Shown here: positions 28,513 through 38,284 of the stretch, piece after piece | How the letters are laid out: the number at the start of each line of letters is the position of its first letter | Numbering within the stretch: position 1 is the first letter of the stretch | Assembly: GCA_037447655.1 (NCBI GenBank) | Contig: JBBHKE010001884.1 | Location: forward strand, 85,322 to 124,672 | Direction of reading: 5' to 3' | DNA from: Zygnema cylindricum | Taxonomy: Eukaryota > Streptophyta > Zygnematophyceae > Zygnematales > Zygnemataceae | Length of the DNA stretch: 39,351 bases | The notes under the pieces: generated by a model | Databases searched by the model: none | Told to the model about the DNA's origin: nothing | What the model saw: the letters and a program-made list of their open reading frames with translations, nothing else | Program-made: the position numbers and the translations under genes

Positions 28513-31500
28513 ATGGAGACCACAGAATTTCAGGTTATGGGCCCACCCTCTAGGGTGCCCATATTTGATGGATCAGACTTTCTTTATTGGGAAATGATGA
28601 TGGAGGGAGAACTATTTGAGAAGCATTTATGGGGCATAGTGTCTGGACAAATTCGATGCCCACCTCCACCTGGGTTTGGAGGGACACGTTTTTCTGGCAC
28701 CTCCGCCTCTACAGTTGGTAGAACAGCTGCCACCATAACCGAGGATGAAGATGAGGAAGGAGAAGAGATTGTCATGGAAGGAGAAAAGGAAAGAGTTGCA
28801 ACTCAAGTAACACCATTGCCGAAGGCGATACCGGCAGCAGCACCACCAGCAACAACGACAAGGGTTCAGACCGAAAGATCAGAGTATGAAAAGTGGAACT
28901 ACAAAGACAAGGTTGCTAAGCTCTTAATTCTTAAAAGTGTAGCAAAGGGCATTGCCATTCCCCTTATGCATGTCAAATCTTCATCTCAGATTTGGATATC
29001 ACTAGTTAACAAATATAAGAGTGGATCATTGCAGCAGCAACAGTTGGCAGAAAATAAGATTGCAGCTTATACTTATAAGGGAGGAAGTATGGATAATTAT
29101 TGCAATGATTTAGGAGCATTGTTTGGAGAGTTAGAGAGTGCAGGTAACTCATGGTCTGAGAGACAAAGAGTGAACACATTAATGATGAAACTACCTGAAG
29201 AGTATGAGAATATCATTAACCGATTGCAGGACATAGGAGATAGCAATTGGAATTGGGATGACACTGTGGGAATGATTTTAGTGAAAGAAAGCACCATAGA
29301 GCTTAGGAGAGGGAGTCCAAGTGTTCAAGCATTGTCTGCAGGAGCTGATTGGCGGAAGCGTGATGAGGAGAGAGGGAAAGATCCTTATCGAAACTTTGGT
29401 GGAAGAGGACAAGGAGGTGGCAGATTTGATAGACAGGGGAGAGGAACTTCTCGAGGAGGATTATGTCACTTCTGCAAGAAACCGGGACACTATATGGCAG
29501 ATTGTGTCAGACTTGCAGATCTTCGACTGAAAGATGGTCAAGGAACTTCAAAGGACGGAGGAAAGAAAAAGGCTTTCCTGACTCAAGTTCTTGATGAGGA
29601 AGTGGAAGGAAAAACTGAACCCGAAGAGGAGCTTGAGGAGCTTCTCCTTAATCCGAAAAACACTGAAAAGCATGTCGACATTCCACGGAGACAAAAGTGT
29701 GCTTTCGGAGGTAAGAGGGATCCACCCGAGGATGGGTGGATCATAGACTCAGGGGCTTCAATGCATATGTGCAAAGATAAGCGGTGGTTCACTAAACTGA
29801 GAAAGATCCCAACAGTTGAGATAGAGTACGGAGATGGTAGAGTAGAAACCACAAGTCTTGTTGGAACTGTTGACTTGAAGGTTCTAGTTGATGGAAAGGC
29901 CTCAATTGTAACACTCTCAGACGTTCTTTACATTCCACAACTTAGCAAGAACCTAGTCTCAACAGCTGTCCTAGATGAAAAGGAGTTTGAAACAGGAACT
30001 AGGAAAGGAATCTTCACAGCAAGCTTTGATAATGAGGTTTATTTCATAGCTGAGAAGGGCAGTCAAGGAATGTTCAGAATTGTACTTTGCAATGAAAAGA
30101 GTGTTCTCTACTCGTGTGCAAGTGAGATGATGCTTTGGCATAAAAGGTTGGGGCATGTGCATCTAGATAGATTAAAGAAAATGAAGAAAAATGGAATAGT
30201 GGAGGGTATTACTTTTGAAGATGATGAGACCTTTGATGATTGTAGTGGATGTGCCCAAGGGAAGATTCATAGACTTCCATTTCCAAAGGCAACCACATTT
30301 AGGAGAGAGAAAGTATTAGATCTAGTTCACACTGATGTTTGGGGACCTGCTAGGTATGCCTCACATGGGGGGAAAAGATGGATGTTAACTATCACAGATG
30401 ATTGGTCTAGATACACGAAGGTATACTTTCTCAGACATAAGTCAGAGGTATTAAGATGTTTCAAAGAGTATAAAGTATGGAGTGAAAAGCTACATGAAAC
30501 CTCAATAAAAGAGATAAGAAGTGATAATGGGAAAGAATACACCTCAAGGGATTTTGAAGAATATCTTAAAGAAGAAGGAATTCATCATGAGAAAACTGTA
30601 CCCTATAATCCGGAACAAAATGGGGTAGCAGAAAGAGTGAATAGAACTTTAGGAGATATGTCCAGAAGTATGTTAAGTGATAAGAGGATAGGGCTGCAGT
30701 TTTGGGCTGAGTCTATGAACTATGCTAATTTCATCAAAAATAGAGTCCTAACTTCAGCAAATAAAGAGAAAACTCCGTATGAGAGGTGGACAGGAAGAAA
30801 GCCTGATTTGTCTAGTTTGAGAGTGTTCGGAAGTCAAGTCTACAGTTTGGATTCCGATAAGACTAAATGGAAGTTAGAGGGAAGAGGGAAACCAGGATAT
30901 CTTGTAGGATATGATGAGAGCACAAAAGGATACCGAGTGTATGACTTGAAAAAGAGAGATATAATTTTGGTAAAACACATAGTAGTGATGAATGAAGAGA
31001 AGTCCATTGATCCATTCAAATATAATAAGGAAGTCAAAATCAGATTTGAAACGGATCAGTTTTCTGACTTTGACTTTGAAAATGAAGAGAAGGAAGAGGG
31101 AGAAAAAGAAAAATCTGCAGATCTACCAAAGGAGAAGGAGGAAAGGACAACATCCGAGGCAACGCCACAATACGAAGTGGAAACCGATGAGGAACTTGAT
31201 GAGACACCGGAATTGGAAGATAGGGAAGCTGAAAATTTCCCAAAACGAAACCCAAGAATGCCTTCCATACCAGCGTCCGATTTTGAAGGGGGAAGAAGAA
31301 GTAGTAAACGACTTCAAGAAAGACAAGTAAATAACCAACTCACAAAGATGTCTCACCCAGATGAACCTCAAACATACTTAGAGGCCATAAACACTCCAGA
31401 AAGTAGCCGGTGGATCACAGCTATAAATGAAGAAATGGCCTCTATCATGGAAGCCAATACATGGGAGTTGGTAGATTGTCCACCGGACCGAAAACCGATC

Positions 31501-32949
31501 GGATGTAAGTGGGTGTTTAAACTTAAATTAAACCCGGATAATACCATTGAGAGGTACAAAGCTAGGTTAGTTGCAAAAGGTTATACACAGAAAGAGGGGA
31601 TAGACTACGAAGAAACCTTTGCACCTGTAGTCAGATTTCCTTCTGTTAGAATCCTTTTAAGTATAGCCGCAGCTGAGGATATGGAAATCCACCAGATGGA
31701 TATTAAAACTGCCTTTTTGCACGGAGAGTTGGAAGAAGAAATTTACATGAGGCAACCGGAAGGATTCGTGGAAAGTGGGGAAGAAAACAAAGTTTGCAAA
31801 CTGATAAAATCACTCTATGGGCTTAAGCAAGCCCCGCGACAGTGGAATATAAAGCTCGACGAATTTCTGACCGGTTTGGGGTATATCAGAATTAGTTCAG
31901 ATCACTCTATATATTTATTTGAGGATGAGAATGGAGTGATATTTATTGCTATTTATGTGGATGATTTGTTGGTCTTAAGCAAGTCCTTAGATAAAATTAA
32001 CAAACTAAAACGGGATCTTAGAAGCAGTTTTGATATGAAAGATCTTGGCGAAGCAAAGTACATTTTGGGAATTCAGATGGAGAGAGATAGAGGGAATAGA
32101 ATTATAAGACTCACTCAAAAAGAAGCAATCGGTAATATGCTAGAAAAATTTCAAATGGAGAAAGCAAACGGATGTACTACTCCCATGGATTTGAAGAAAG
32201 TGAGTGAGGGGAGTGAAGAGGGAGGAATATTCATCATTAATGATGAGATGGACGAGATAGAAAGAAAATTTATGGAAAATATCCCTTATCGGCAGATTGT
32301 AGGCAGTTTAATTTATTTTATGAACTGTACCCGTCCGGATATAGCTGCAGCTGTAGGTGTCCTTAGTAGAAATCTAAATGAACCAAGAAAGAGAGATTGG
32401 GAGGCTGCCAAAAGGGTGATGAGGTATCTGGTGGGGACAAGGGAATTATGGTTGCATTTGGGAGGGGAGCACACTGACATCACCACTTGGAGTGATGCCA
32501 GTTATGGAGATGTGCCTTTAAGGAGGTGTACGACTGGATATGTGTTGCAAATTGGATCCGGTGCATGTTGTTGGAGTAGCAAGCAACAAAAAGTAGTTGC
32601 TCAGTCCACTATGGAGGCTGAATACATGGCTTCCTGTGCTGCCACCAAAGAATTAATGTGGGTTAAATCCCTTCTTGAAGAACTTGGGTTCATGAAGTCT
32701 GGAACTCAAAATGTTTTTTGTGATAATCAAGCTGCTATCTCTATTGCAGCTAATCCGAAACATCACTTCAAAGCTAAGCATATGGATATTAGACTAAGCT
32801 TTGTCAGAGAGAAGGTAGAAAATAAAATTATTAAACTGGTTCATAAAACTGATAGAGAAATGATTGCAGACATGATGACAAAAGCAGTGCCTTCCCCTAA
32901 GTTGATTTATTGCAGAGAAAACTGTGGATTAAAATTGAAAAGTGACTAG
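28513..32949 (+). CDS. Copia A Gag-Pol polyprotein, 1478 residues, intact
   Basis: One uninterrupted frame. N-terminal Gag starts METTEFQVMGPPSR with UBN2-type motifs (YKGGSMDNYCNDL, LMMKLPEEYENIINRL). The CCHC knuckle CHFCKKPGHYMADC is at residues 318-331. The protease site DSGAS is at 412-416. The pre-integrase HHCC finger starts with WHKRLGHVH at 542. Integrase catalytic D608, D671 and E707 show the D-x35-E spacing. The RT has MDIKTAF (D1063) and YVDD (1148-1151). RNase H has D1328 (WSDAS), E1368 (MEAEY) and D1404 (CDNQ). The order PR-IN-RT-RH is that of Ty1/Copia. I chose ATG 28513, inside U5, because the equivalent ATG is conserved in elements C and E; the in-frame ATG 28537 within the PBS is the alternative. 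No frameshift separates gag and pol, so the Gag:Pol ratio must be set by processing, splicing or another route not visible here. Confidence 0.97.
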   Translation: METTEFQVMGPPSRVPIFDGSDFLYWEMMMEGELFEKHLWGIVSGQIRCPPPPGFGGTRFSGTSASTVGRTAATITEDEDEEGEEIVMEGEKERVATQVTPLPKAIPAAAPPATTTRVQTERSEYEKWNYKDKVAKLLILKSVAKGIAIPLMHVKSSSQIWISLVNKYKSGSLQQQQLAENKIAAYTYKGGSMDNYCNDLGALFGELESAGNSWSERQRVNTLMMKLPEEYENIINRLQDIGDSNWNWDDTVGMILVKESTIELRRGSPSVQALSAGADWRKRDEERGKDPYRNFGGRGQGGGRFDRQGRGTSRGGLCHFCKKPGHYMADCVRLADLRLKDGQGTSKDGGKKKAFLTQVLDEEVEGKTEPEEELEELLLNPKNTEKHVDIPRRQKCAFGGKRDPPEDGWIIDSGASMHMCKDKRWFTKLRKIPTVEIEYGDGRVETTSLVGTVDLKVLVDGKASIVTLSDVLYIPQLSKNLVSTAVLDEKEFETGTRKGIFTASFDNEVYFIAEKGSQGMFRIVLCNEKSVLYSCASEMMLWHKRLGHVHLDRLKKMKKNGIVEGITFEDDETFDDCSGCAQGKIHRLPFPKATTFRREKVLDLVHTDVWGPARYASHGGKRWMLTITDDWSRYTKVYFLRHKSEVLRCFKEYKVWSEKLHETSIKEIRSDNGKEYTSRDFEEYLKEEGIHHEKTVPYNPEQNGVAERVNRTLGDMSRSMLSDKRIGLQFWAESMNYANFIKNRVLTSANKEKTPYERWTGRKPDLSSLRVFGSQVYSLDSDKTKWKLEGRGKPGYLVGYDESTKGYRVYDLKKRDIILVKHIVVMNEEKSIDPFKYNKEVKIRFETDQFSDFDFENEEKEEGEKEKSADLPKEKEERTTSEATPQYEVETDEELDETPELEDREAENFPKRNPRMPSIPASDFEGGRRSSKRLQERQVNNQLTKMSHPDEPQTYLEAINTPESSRWITAINEEMASIMEANTWELVDCPPDRKPIGCKWVFKLKLNPDNTIERYKARLVAKGYTQKEGIDYEETFAPVVRFPSVRILLSIAAAEDMEIHQMDIKTAFLHGELEEEIYMRQPEGFVESGEENKVCKLIKSLYGLKQAPRQWNIKLDEFLTGLGYIRISSDHSIYLFEDENGVIFIAIYVDDLLVLSKSLDKINKLKRDLRSSFDMKDLGEAKYILGIQMERDRGNRIIRLTQKEAIGNMLEKFQMEKANGCTTPMDLKKVSEGSEEGGIFIINDEMDEIERKFMENIPYRQIVGSLIYFMNCTRPDIAAAVGVLSRNLNEPRKRDWEAAKRVMRYLVGTRELWLHLGGEHTDITTWSDASYGDVPLRRCTTGYVLQIGSGACCWSSKQQKVVAQSTMEAEYMASCAATKELMWVKSLLEELGFMKSGTQNVFCDNQAAISIAANPKHHFKAKHMDIRLSFVREKVENKIIKLVHKTDREMIADMMTKAVPSPKLIYCRENCGLKLKSD
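28533..28545 (+). other. Copia A primer-binding site, half initiator tRNA-Met
   Basis: GGTTATGGGCCCA follows the LTR end directly and matches the initiator tRNA-Met anticodon arm complement for 15 bases (GGTTATGGGCCCACC, with the plant form). Drosophila copia is known to prime from an internal initiator-tRNA fragment in this way. The PBS lies inside the gag frame and includes an in-frame ATG (28537). Confidence 0.9.
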
Positions 32950-32950
32950 G

Positions 32951-32962
32951 AATTAAGGGGAG
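32951..32962 (+). other. Copia A polypurine tract
   Basis: AATTAAGGGGAG lies immediately before the 3' LTR. The same AATAAGGGGAG precedes LTR B at 36386-36396. It primes plus-strand DNA synthesis in LTR elements. Confidence 0.9.
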
Positions 32963-33853
32963 TGTTGAAAAGAGGTAATTAATAGTTCACTTCCCTATTT
33001 TAGTTTTGTTTTAAAGAAAGAGAGTGAGGATCAAAGGCGCGCCATGGCTGCCGCCATATTTAGAAAGTGGCAGTTTTTGCAGATAAGGGTATTTTGGATA
33101 AAATGATGCCTAGGTCTAGATTTGAACCTGTGACCTCTAGACTCTTTATAGCCTAACGCCTTAACCATTAAGGCGTTACGAAACGATACACGTGACGGGT
33201 TTCATAAATATATAAACATTAACGAAACAGCTAATTAACAGCAGACTAACCAAAATGAGCAATTTCTGCATGTACGCGAATCTGAACCGTGTAAAATATG
33301 TTTTGATCGGACGGCCGGCATTAAAGCCGCCACGCGAAGTGAGCTTTTCGGCGGCATACGGATATAGCGTCACGCGGTGCCACGTGGCGCCACATTATTT
33401 GATACCGGAGAAGATGGGAGGAGGAACCATGGCTTCCGATATGACAGGTGTCACCTTGTAGACCTTGTCGTACAATAGTTGTACAATAAGTACATCGCCC
33501 ATTGTACCTTCTTGTACTTTATAGTGTTCCTATTGGACTAGGGTTTAATAGTAGGTAGTCGTGAGTAGGCAGACCGAGACTTAGTAATATTTAGGTACCT
33601 CTCTCTCTAAGAGAGCTTGTAACTATAAAGGTCATCTTTGACCAGCCATAACTTACTGCTCGGGTGAGCAAATTCAGTGATTCTTTTTGCGTTTGACTCA
33701 GGGGAGTCTTGTCCTCACAAGGGTGAGAGTCGTCAGAATATTTGTGTGCCTGGGCGGCGCTTATTCAGCGGGAAAGTAGAAGGGACAAATATTATCCTAG
33801 AGGCTTTACATAGGCTGCTCATTCTGTGGGTCAATGGAGACCACAGAATTTCA
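32963..33853 (+). repeat. Copia A 3' LTR
   Basis: 891 bp, apparently identical to the 5' LTR except at 33142. It carries its own antisense tRNA-like block (33108-33174), TATA box (33624-33629) and stem-loops (33695-33727). Confidence 0.97.
33108..33174 (-). other. tRNA-like block in the Copia A 3' LTR (antisense)
   Basis: Copy of the block at 27787-27853, with one base change between the A and B boxes (33142). Both boxes and the downstream TTTT are unchanged. Confidence 0.6.
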
Positions 33854-36396
33854 GTAAGGTTGATAGATTGCCTTTTCCCAAATTTGCCAAGTATAGAGAG
33901 GAAAGGGTGCTACATTTTGTACACACTGATAGTTGAGGACCAGCTAAAGTACCTTCGGTGGGAGGGAAAAGATATATGCTAACCATACCGGACAACTGGT
34001 CTAGATATTCTAGAGTTTACTTTCTCAAAAATAAGTCTGATGAACCACTTTATTTTAAAGAATATAAAGCATCGAGTGATAAGTTGCATGGAACCCCACT
34101 TAAGAGAATTAGAAGTGATAATGGGGGAGAGTATACATCTAATCAATTTGAAGATTTCAAGAGAGATGAGGGATTACAACATCAAACGACTGTCCTTGAT
34201 AATTCAAAACAAAACGGTGTAGCCGAAAGACTAAATAGAACTCTAGGTGACAGTGCCCAAAGCATGCTAACTGATAGGAATATAGGGAAATGCTTATGGG
34301 CCGAAGCTTTGAACTGCGCCAATCAAATCAAGAATAAAGTTCTTACGACAACTATAAAAGAAACACCGTATGAGAGATGGGTTGGGAGGAAACCGGATGT
34401 ATCTCATCTGAAAGTATTTGGGAGTCAAGTGTATAGTCTGAATTTTGATCAAAAGAGTAGGAAACTAGATGCTAAGAGAAAGCCAGGATATCTAGTGGGA
34501 TATGATGAGGATGTCAAGTGATACCGAATCTAAGACCTCCAGAGAATGATATCATAATGGTTAACCATCTAGTTGTCATAGATGAAGGGAAGTCGATAGA
34601 TCCCTTCAAGTATTCTAAGACAATCAGAATTATATTTAAATCAAAGAGTGAGGAACAATCAGATTTTCTTGAAAGGAATGTCAATCATCAGATTATTGCA
34701 GATCTAGAAGAAACTCACACTAAGGAGGAGACTCCAATAAATCTGCAAGCTTCACTATAGTTCGAGGACATTGAGGAAGAGGAGCCAGTTCTCATTAAAG
34801 GGGAGTAGATGAAACAGTTTAGACTTACTCAGATGCAATTAACAGTCCAAAAAATGATAGATGGGTTAGAGCCATTAATGATGAGATGGCTTCTATTATG
34901 GGAGCCAATACGTGGGAATTAGTGGATTGTCCTCCAAACAGAAAGCTGATTGGTTGTATAGGTATTTAAATTCAAACTGAATCCAGATAATACTAGTAAA
35001 AGGTACACAACTAGATTGATAGCAAAGGGTTTTACCCAAAAGAACGGAATTGACTATGATGAGACCTTTGCACCGGTTGTAGGTTTTCCCTCTGTAAGGA
35101 TTCTCCTCTGTCAAGCGGAAGCCGAAGACATAGAGATTCATCAGATGGATATCAAAACTGCCTTCCTCAGTGGTGAGTTAGAGGAAGAGATTTTTATGAG
35201 GCACTCCGAAAGCTTTGTGGAGTAACGAGAGGAGGGTAAAGTTTGCAAACCTTTTAAGTTCTTATATAGGTTGAAACAGGCTCCCAGGCAATGGAAAAAG
35301 AAACTAGATGAATTCATAACCAATATGGATATGTCAGGATCAGCTCTGACCACTCTATTTACGTGTTTGAGGATGAGGAGAGGGTTATTTTTATTGCCAT
35401 CTATGTTGATGATTTGTTAGTTTTGAGTAAGTCCATGAAAAAGATGAAAAAGTTAAAGAAAGTTTTGAGAAGCAGATTTGACATGAAAGATTTAGACAGG
35501 GCAAGATTTATCCTAGGAACTCAGATGGAAAGAGGTAGAGGGAAAAGAGTAATCAGATTAACTCAAAAATAGGCAATTGGAAATATGCTAGAAAAGTTCT
35601 AAATGGATAAGGCAAATAACTGTACCACTCCCATGGACTTGAAAAAAGTAAGTGATGGAAGTGTAAAAGGAGGTGTAATCATTCTTGATAAGGAAATGAG
35701 CCCGGAAGAGATACAGTTTATGAAGTCAATTCCTTATAGACAAAAAGTTTGATTTATTTCATGAATTGTACTATGTCGAACATAGCTGCAACAGTTGGGG
35801 TCCTTAGTAGGAGTCTTAATGATCTAGAAAGAAAGATTAGGAGGCATCCGGGTTTTGAGGTATCTGATAGGAACATGGGATCTTTGGTTCCATCGGGGAG
35901 GGGAGAATACTGACATCACCACTTCGAGTGATGCCACCTATGGGGATGCTCTTATAAGAAGGTGTACATCTAGATATATTTTGTATGTTGGAAATGGTGC
36001 TTGCTGTTGGAGCAGTAAGCAACAAAAGGTGGTTGCTCAGTCCACTATGGAGGTTAAGTACGTGGCCTCTTGTTTTGCTGTGAAAGAACTAATGTGGGTG
36101 AAGTCTATTTTGCAATAACTTGGGTTCATGAAAATTAGAACTCAAAAAGTGTCTTGTGATAACCAAGCTGCCATTGCAATTGCAGCTAATCCAAAACACC
36201 ATTTCAAAGTTAAGCATATGGGTATCAGGTTGAGCTTTGTGAGAGAAAATATTGAGAACAAAATTATGATTCTGGAGTATAAACCAGATGGAGAAATGGT
36301 GGCAGATATGATGACAAAGCCAATCCCATCTCCTAAACTAAAATTTTGTAGGAAACAATGTGGGCTAAAAGAAAAATGACTAGAAAATAAGGGGAG
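33854..36396 (+). pseudogene. Copia B, right part: integrase, RT, RNase H, broken
   Basis: Starts with the second GTAAG and continues the frame interrupted at 27641 (CAQGK, then VDRLPFPK). Integrase motifs are TDS (then a stop where Trp is expected), RSDNGGEY and KQNGVAERLNR, open from 33958 to a TGA at 34519-34521. RT pieces include YTTRLIAKGFTQKNGIDYDETFAPV (about 35003 on), MDIKTAFLSGELEEEIFMR and YVDD (about 35404). RNase H pieces keep SSDATYGD, STMEVKY and SCDNQAAIAIAANPKHHF. At least eight stops or frameshifts interrupt it. It ends at a PPT and LTR B. It is a close relative of element A and much older. Confidence 0.92.
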
Positions 36397-37231
36397 TGTT
36401 GAAATTTGAGTTATATTATATTTTTTAGGTCAGAGTATAGGAGAATAAAAGGTCTCATTTTGGCAATCACGCTATGCCTTCCCTCTCTCTAGCCCTCATA
36501 TTTGTTGCAGTCACCAAAGACCGATGAGAGAGAGGTAGAGTCATGGCTGCCTGAGTAGCCAAAAGAAGGTAGAGGAACCACCTCTTAGCAAAAAGCTGAC
36601 GGAACAAGGATTTGATCCTGGTCGCTATAGACTACCGGATTAGCCACCTGGCTTATCCGATAGTCAAGTACCTGGTGCTAGCATATATAGGATTTGATAG
36701 CTATATAAATAAAAACTAATGGATTAAGTCAATTTACTTGAGTGTAGTACTAACACATAGATTCACATAGGAACTTGTTGTCGCACGCATACCGATACGG
36801 ACCGCACGAAATTCAGTGGTGCGGACACTAAATTTCGACAGCACAAAACAAAAGCCGATTAGCATCTAACGGTTTCCATCTGAGCCGCCATTGCGGAATG
36901 GTCGCTTTGACTGTTTGCAATCGTCACATCACCAAACGCCACGTGGTGTCCTATCAGTCGTTTACAGAATTAACGGGGAAATGCGAAGATTAGCCTAGAG
37001 ATGACGGGCGTCTCCTCCATGGCCATGTTGTACAGTGGCAGTACTCAAACTACATCGGCAATGGTGCATTTGTTTACTATGCTGTCTTTTAATTAGGTCC
37101 GTACACTAGTACTAGATGGTTCAAGAGGGGTTTGGGACTTAGAGTTTTGGAAGGTAGCAGCCTCTCTCCCAGAGTGCTTGTATAGATATTGACATCTTTG
37201 CCACTTGACAATTAATCGCTGTAGAAATCAA
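36397..37231 (+). mobile_element. Copia B 3' LTR, truncated
   Basis: It begins TGTTGAAATTTG directly after the polypurine tract. It has TTGTTGCAGTCACC...TCATGGCTGCC, an antisense tRNA-like block, CCACGTGGTG and the CTCTCTCCCAGAGTG region. It is replaced near 37231, before the leader stem-loops, by LTR C, which probably inserted into it. Confidence 0.75.
36597..36670 (-). other. tRNA-like block of LTR B (antisense)
   Basis: The A box TGGCTAATCCG (36646-36636) and B box GATCAAATC (36617-36609) match the consensus exactly but are only 18 bases apart, shorter than in a tRNA. A TTTTT run follows at 36594-36590. Confidence 0.5.
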
Positions 37232-38284
37232 TGGTTATTTCATTATTTTCTAGTTCTAAAATGGAATATAGAAAGAAGCTGAGGAAGTCTGCCTTTAACT
37301 TTTCTCTCAAACTCCCACACTTGTTGCAGTCACTGAGAAGTTGGAGAGTAAGCTAGAGCCATGGCTACCTAGGCTATCCAGAGGTTTACGGGGAATAGAT
37401 TATTCAATTTACAGATAGGAAGGTTTATTTACTAAAAGGTATATATCGGTGACAGGATTTGATCCTGACACCTGCCGACCGTCAAAGCGCCGGTAGCCGG
37501 TAGCCTTAGCCGTTAAGTCTAGAAGTTACGATACATACTATTAGGTTTGATTTGTATTTATATGTTACGACGTCGGAATATTCATTTAACAGCGGATGTT
37601 TACGATTACATAGAACCCGTTATGTAAACATACGGATTACGATATAGACAACAAACAAGTACCGCGCATTTTGTTTCTTTTACGAAACGAATACCGCGCA
37701 TGTATTTATAACGGCTCCGATTGAAATTTGCATTTAATCGGACGACCAGGAAGAAATCCGAGATCGCACAAGAGATTTTTCACAGTTTATGGTCATTGCC
37801 ACATCGGATGACACGTGGCGAAATTGCGTTGGATCGCGTTATCTCCAAGGATTACGGCACCCAATCCGGATATGACATGTGTCGACTTTTAGGCCATGTC
37901 GTACAATTTCCGTAAATAAAGTACACCGGCGGCTGTACTTTAATGTACGACAGTTTAATATGATTGGTGCCGTACACTAGTAGATAGAGTTTGTGAGAGA
38001 GATAGGACTTAGAAAAATTGGTAGATAGGACCCTCTCTCCCAGAGAGCTTCTGTACAAAAGGTCAACTTTGACCCTCCATAACTTACTGCTCAGGGGAGC
38101 AAATTTAGAGATTCTTTTTGCTATCGACTCAGGGGAGTCTTCCCTTCACAAGGGTGAAGTTAGTCAAAGTTTTTGTCTGCCACGGTGTCATTTGATCTTG
38201 CTGAAACACAAAGGGGTCAGGGTTATCCTAGAGGCTTCTTTGAAGCTGTCCACTCAGAGGACTTATGGAGGTCTCAGAGTTTCA
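37232..38284 (+). mobile_element. Copia C 5' LTR
   Basis: The 3' end is fixed by GAGTTTCA followed by the PBS. The start is inferred from alignment of TGGTTATTTCATTATTTTCTAG with the start of LTR D; 37220 is possible. It holds CACTTGTTGCAGTCACT...CCATGGCTACC, an antisense tRNA-like block, CACGTGGCG, CTCTCTCCCAGAGAG and the leader stem-loops, with compensatory changes relative to A and D. Confidence 0.8.
37445..37530 (-). other. tRNA-like block of LTR C (antisense)
   Basis: The B box GATCAAATC at 37464-37456 is perfect. A D-arm-like AACGGCTAAGGC precedes it in antisense, but the strict A box is not met. A TTTT run lies at 37437-37434. Confidence 0.45.

Larger units (their letters stand above)
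27642..28532 (+). repeat. Copia A 5' LTR
   Basis: It runs from TGTTGAAAAG to GAATTTCA. It contains the CCATGGCTGCC box (27721), an antisense tRNA-like block, CACGTGGCG, a CTCTCTCTCTAAGAGAG inverted repeat (28279-28294), a TATAAA box (28303-28308), leader stem-loops and the gag ATG (28513) 20 bases before its end. Confidence 0.97.
27642..33853 (+). mobile_element. Copia A: young, complete LTR retrotransposon
   Basis: This 6212-bp element has 891-bp LTRs (27642-28532 and 32963-33853) that I see differing at one position (A 27821, C 33142). It has a PBS, one uninterrupted Gag-Pol frame, a polypurine tract and 5-bp target duplications. It sits inside the integrase region of the related, decayed element B. 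Nothing needed for autonomous movement is visibly missing, so it was recently active and may still be. Confidence 0.97.
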
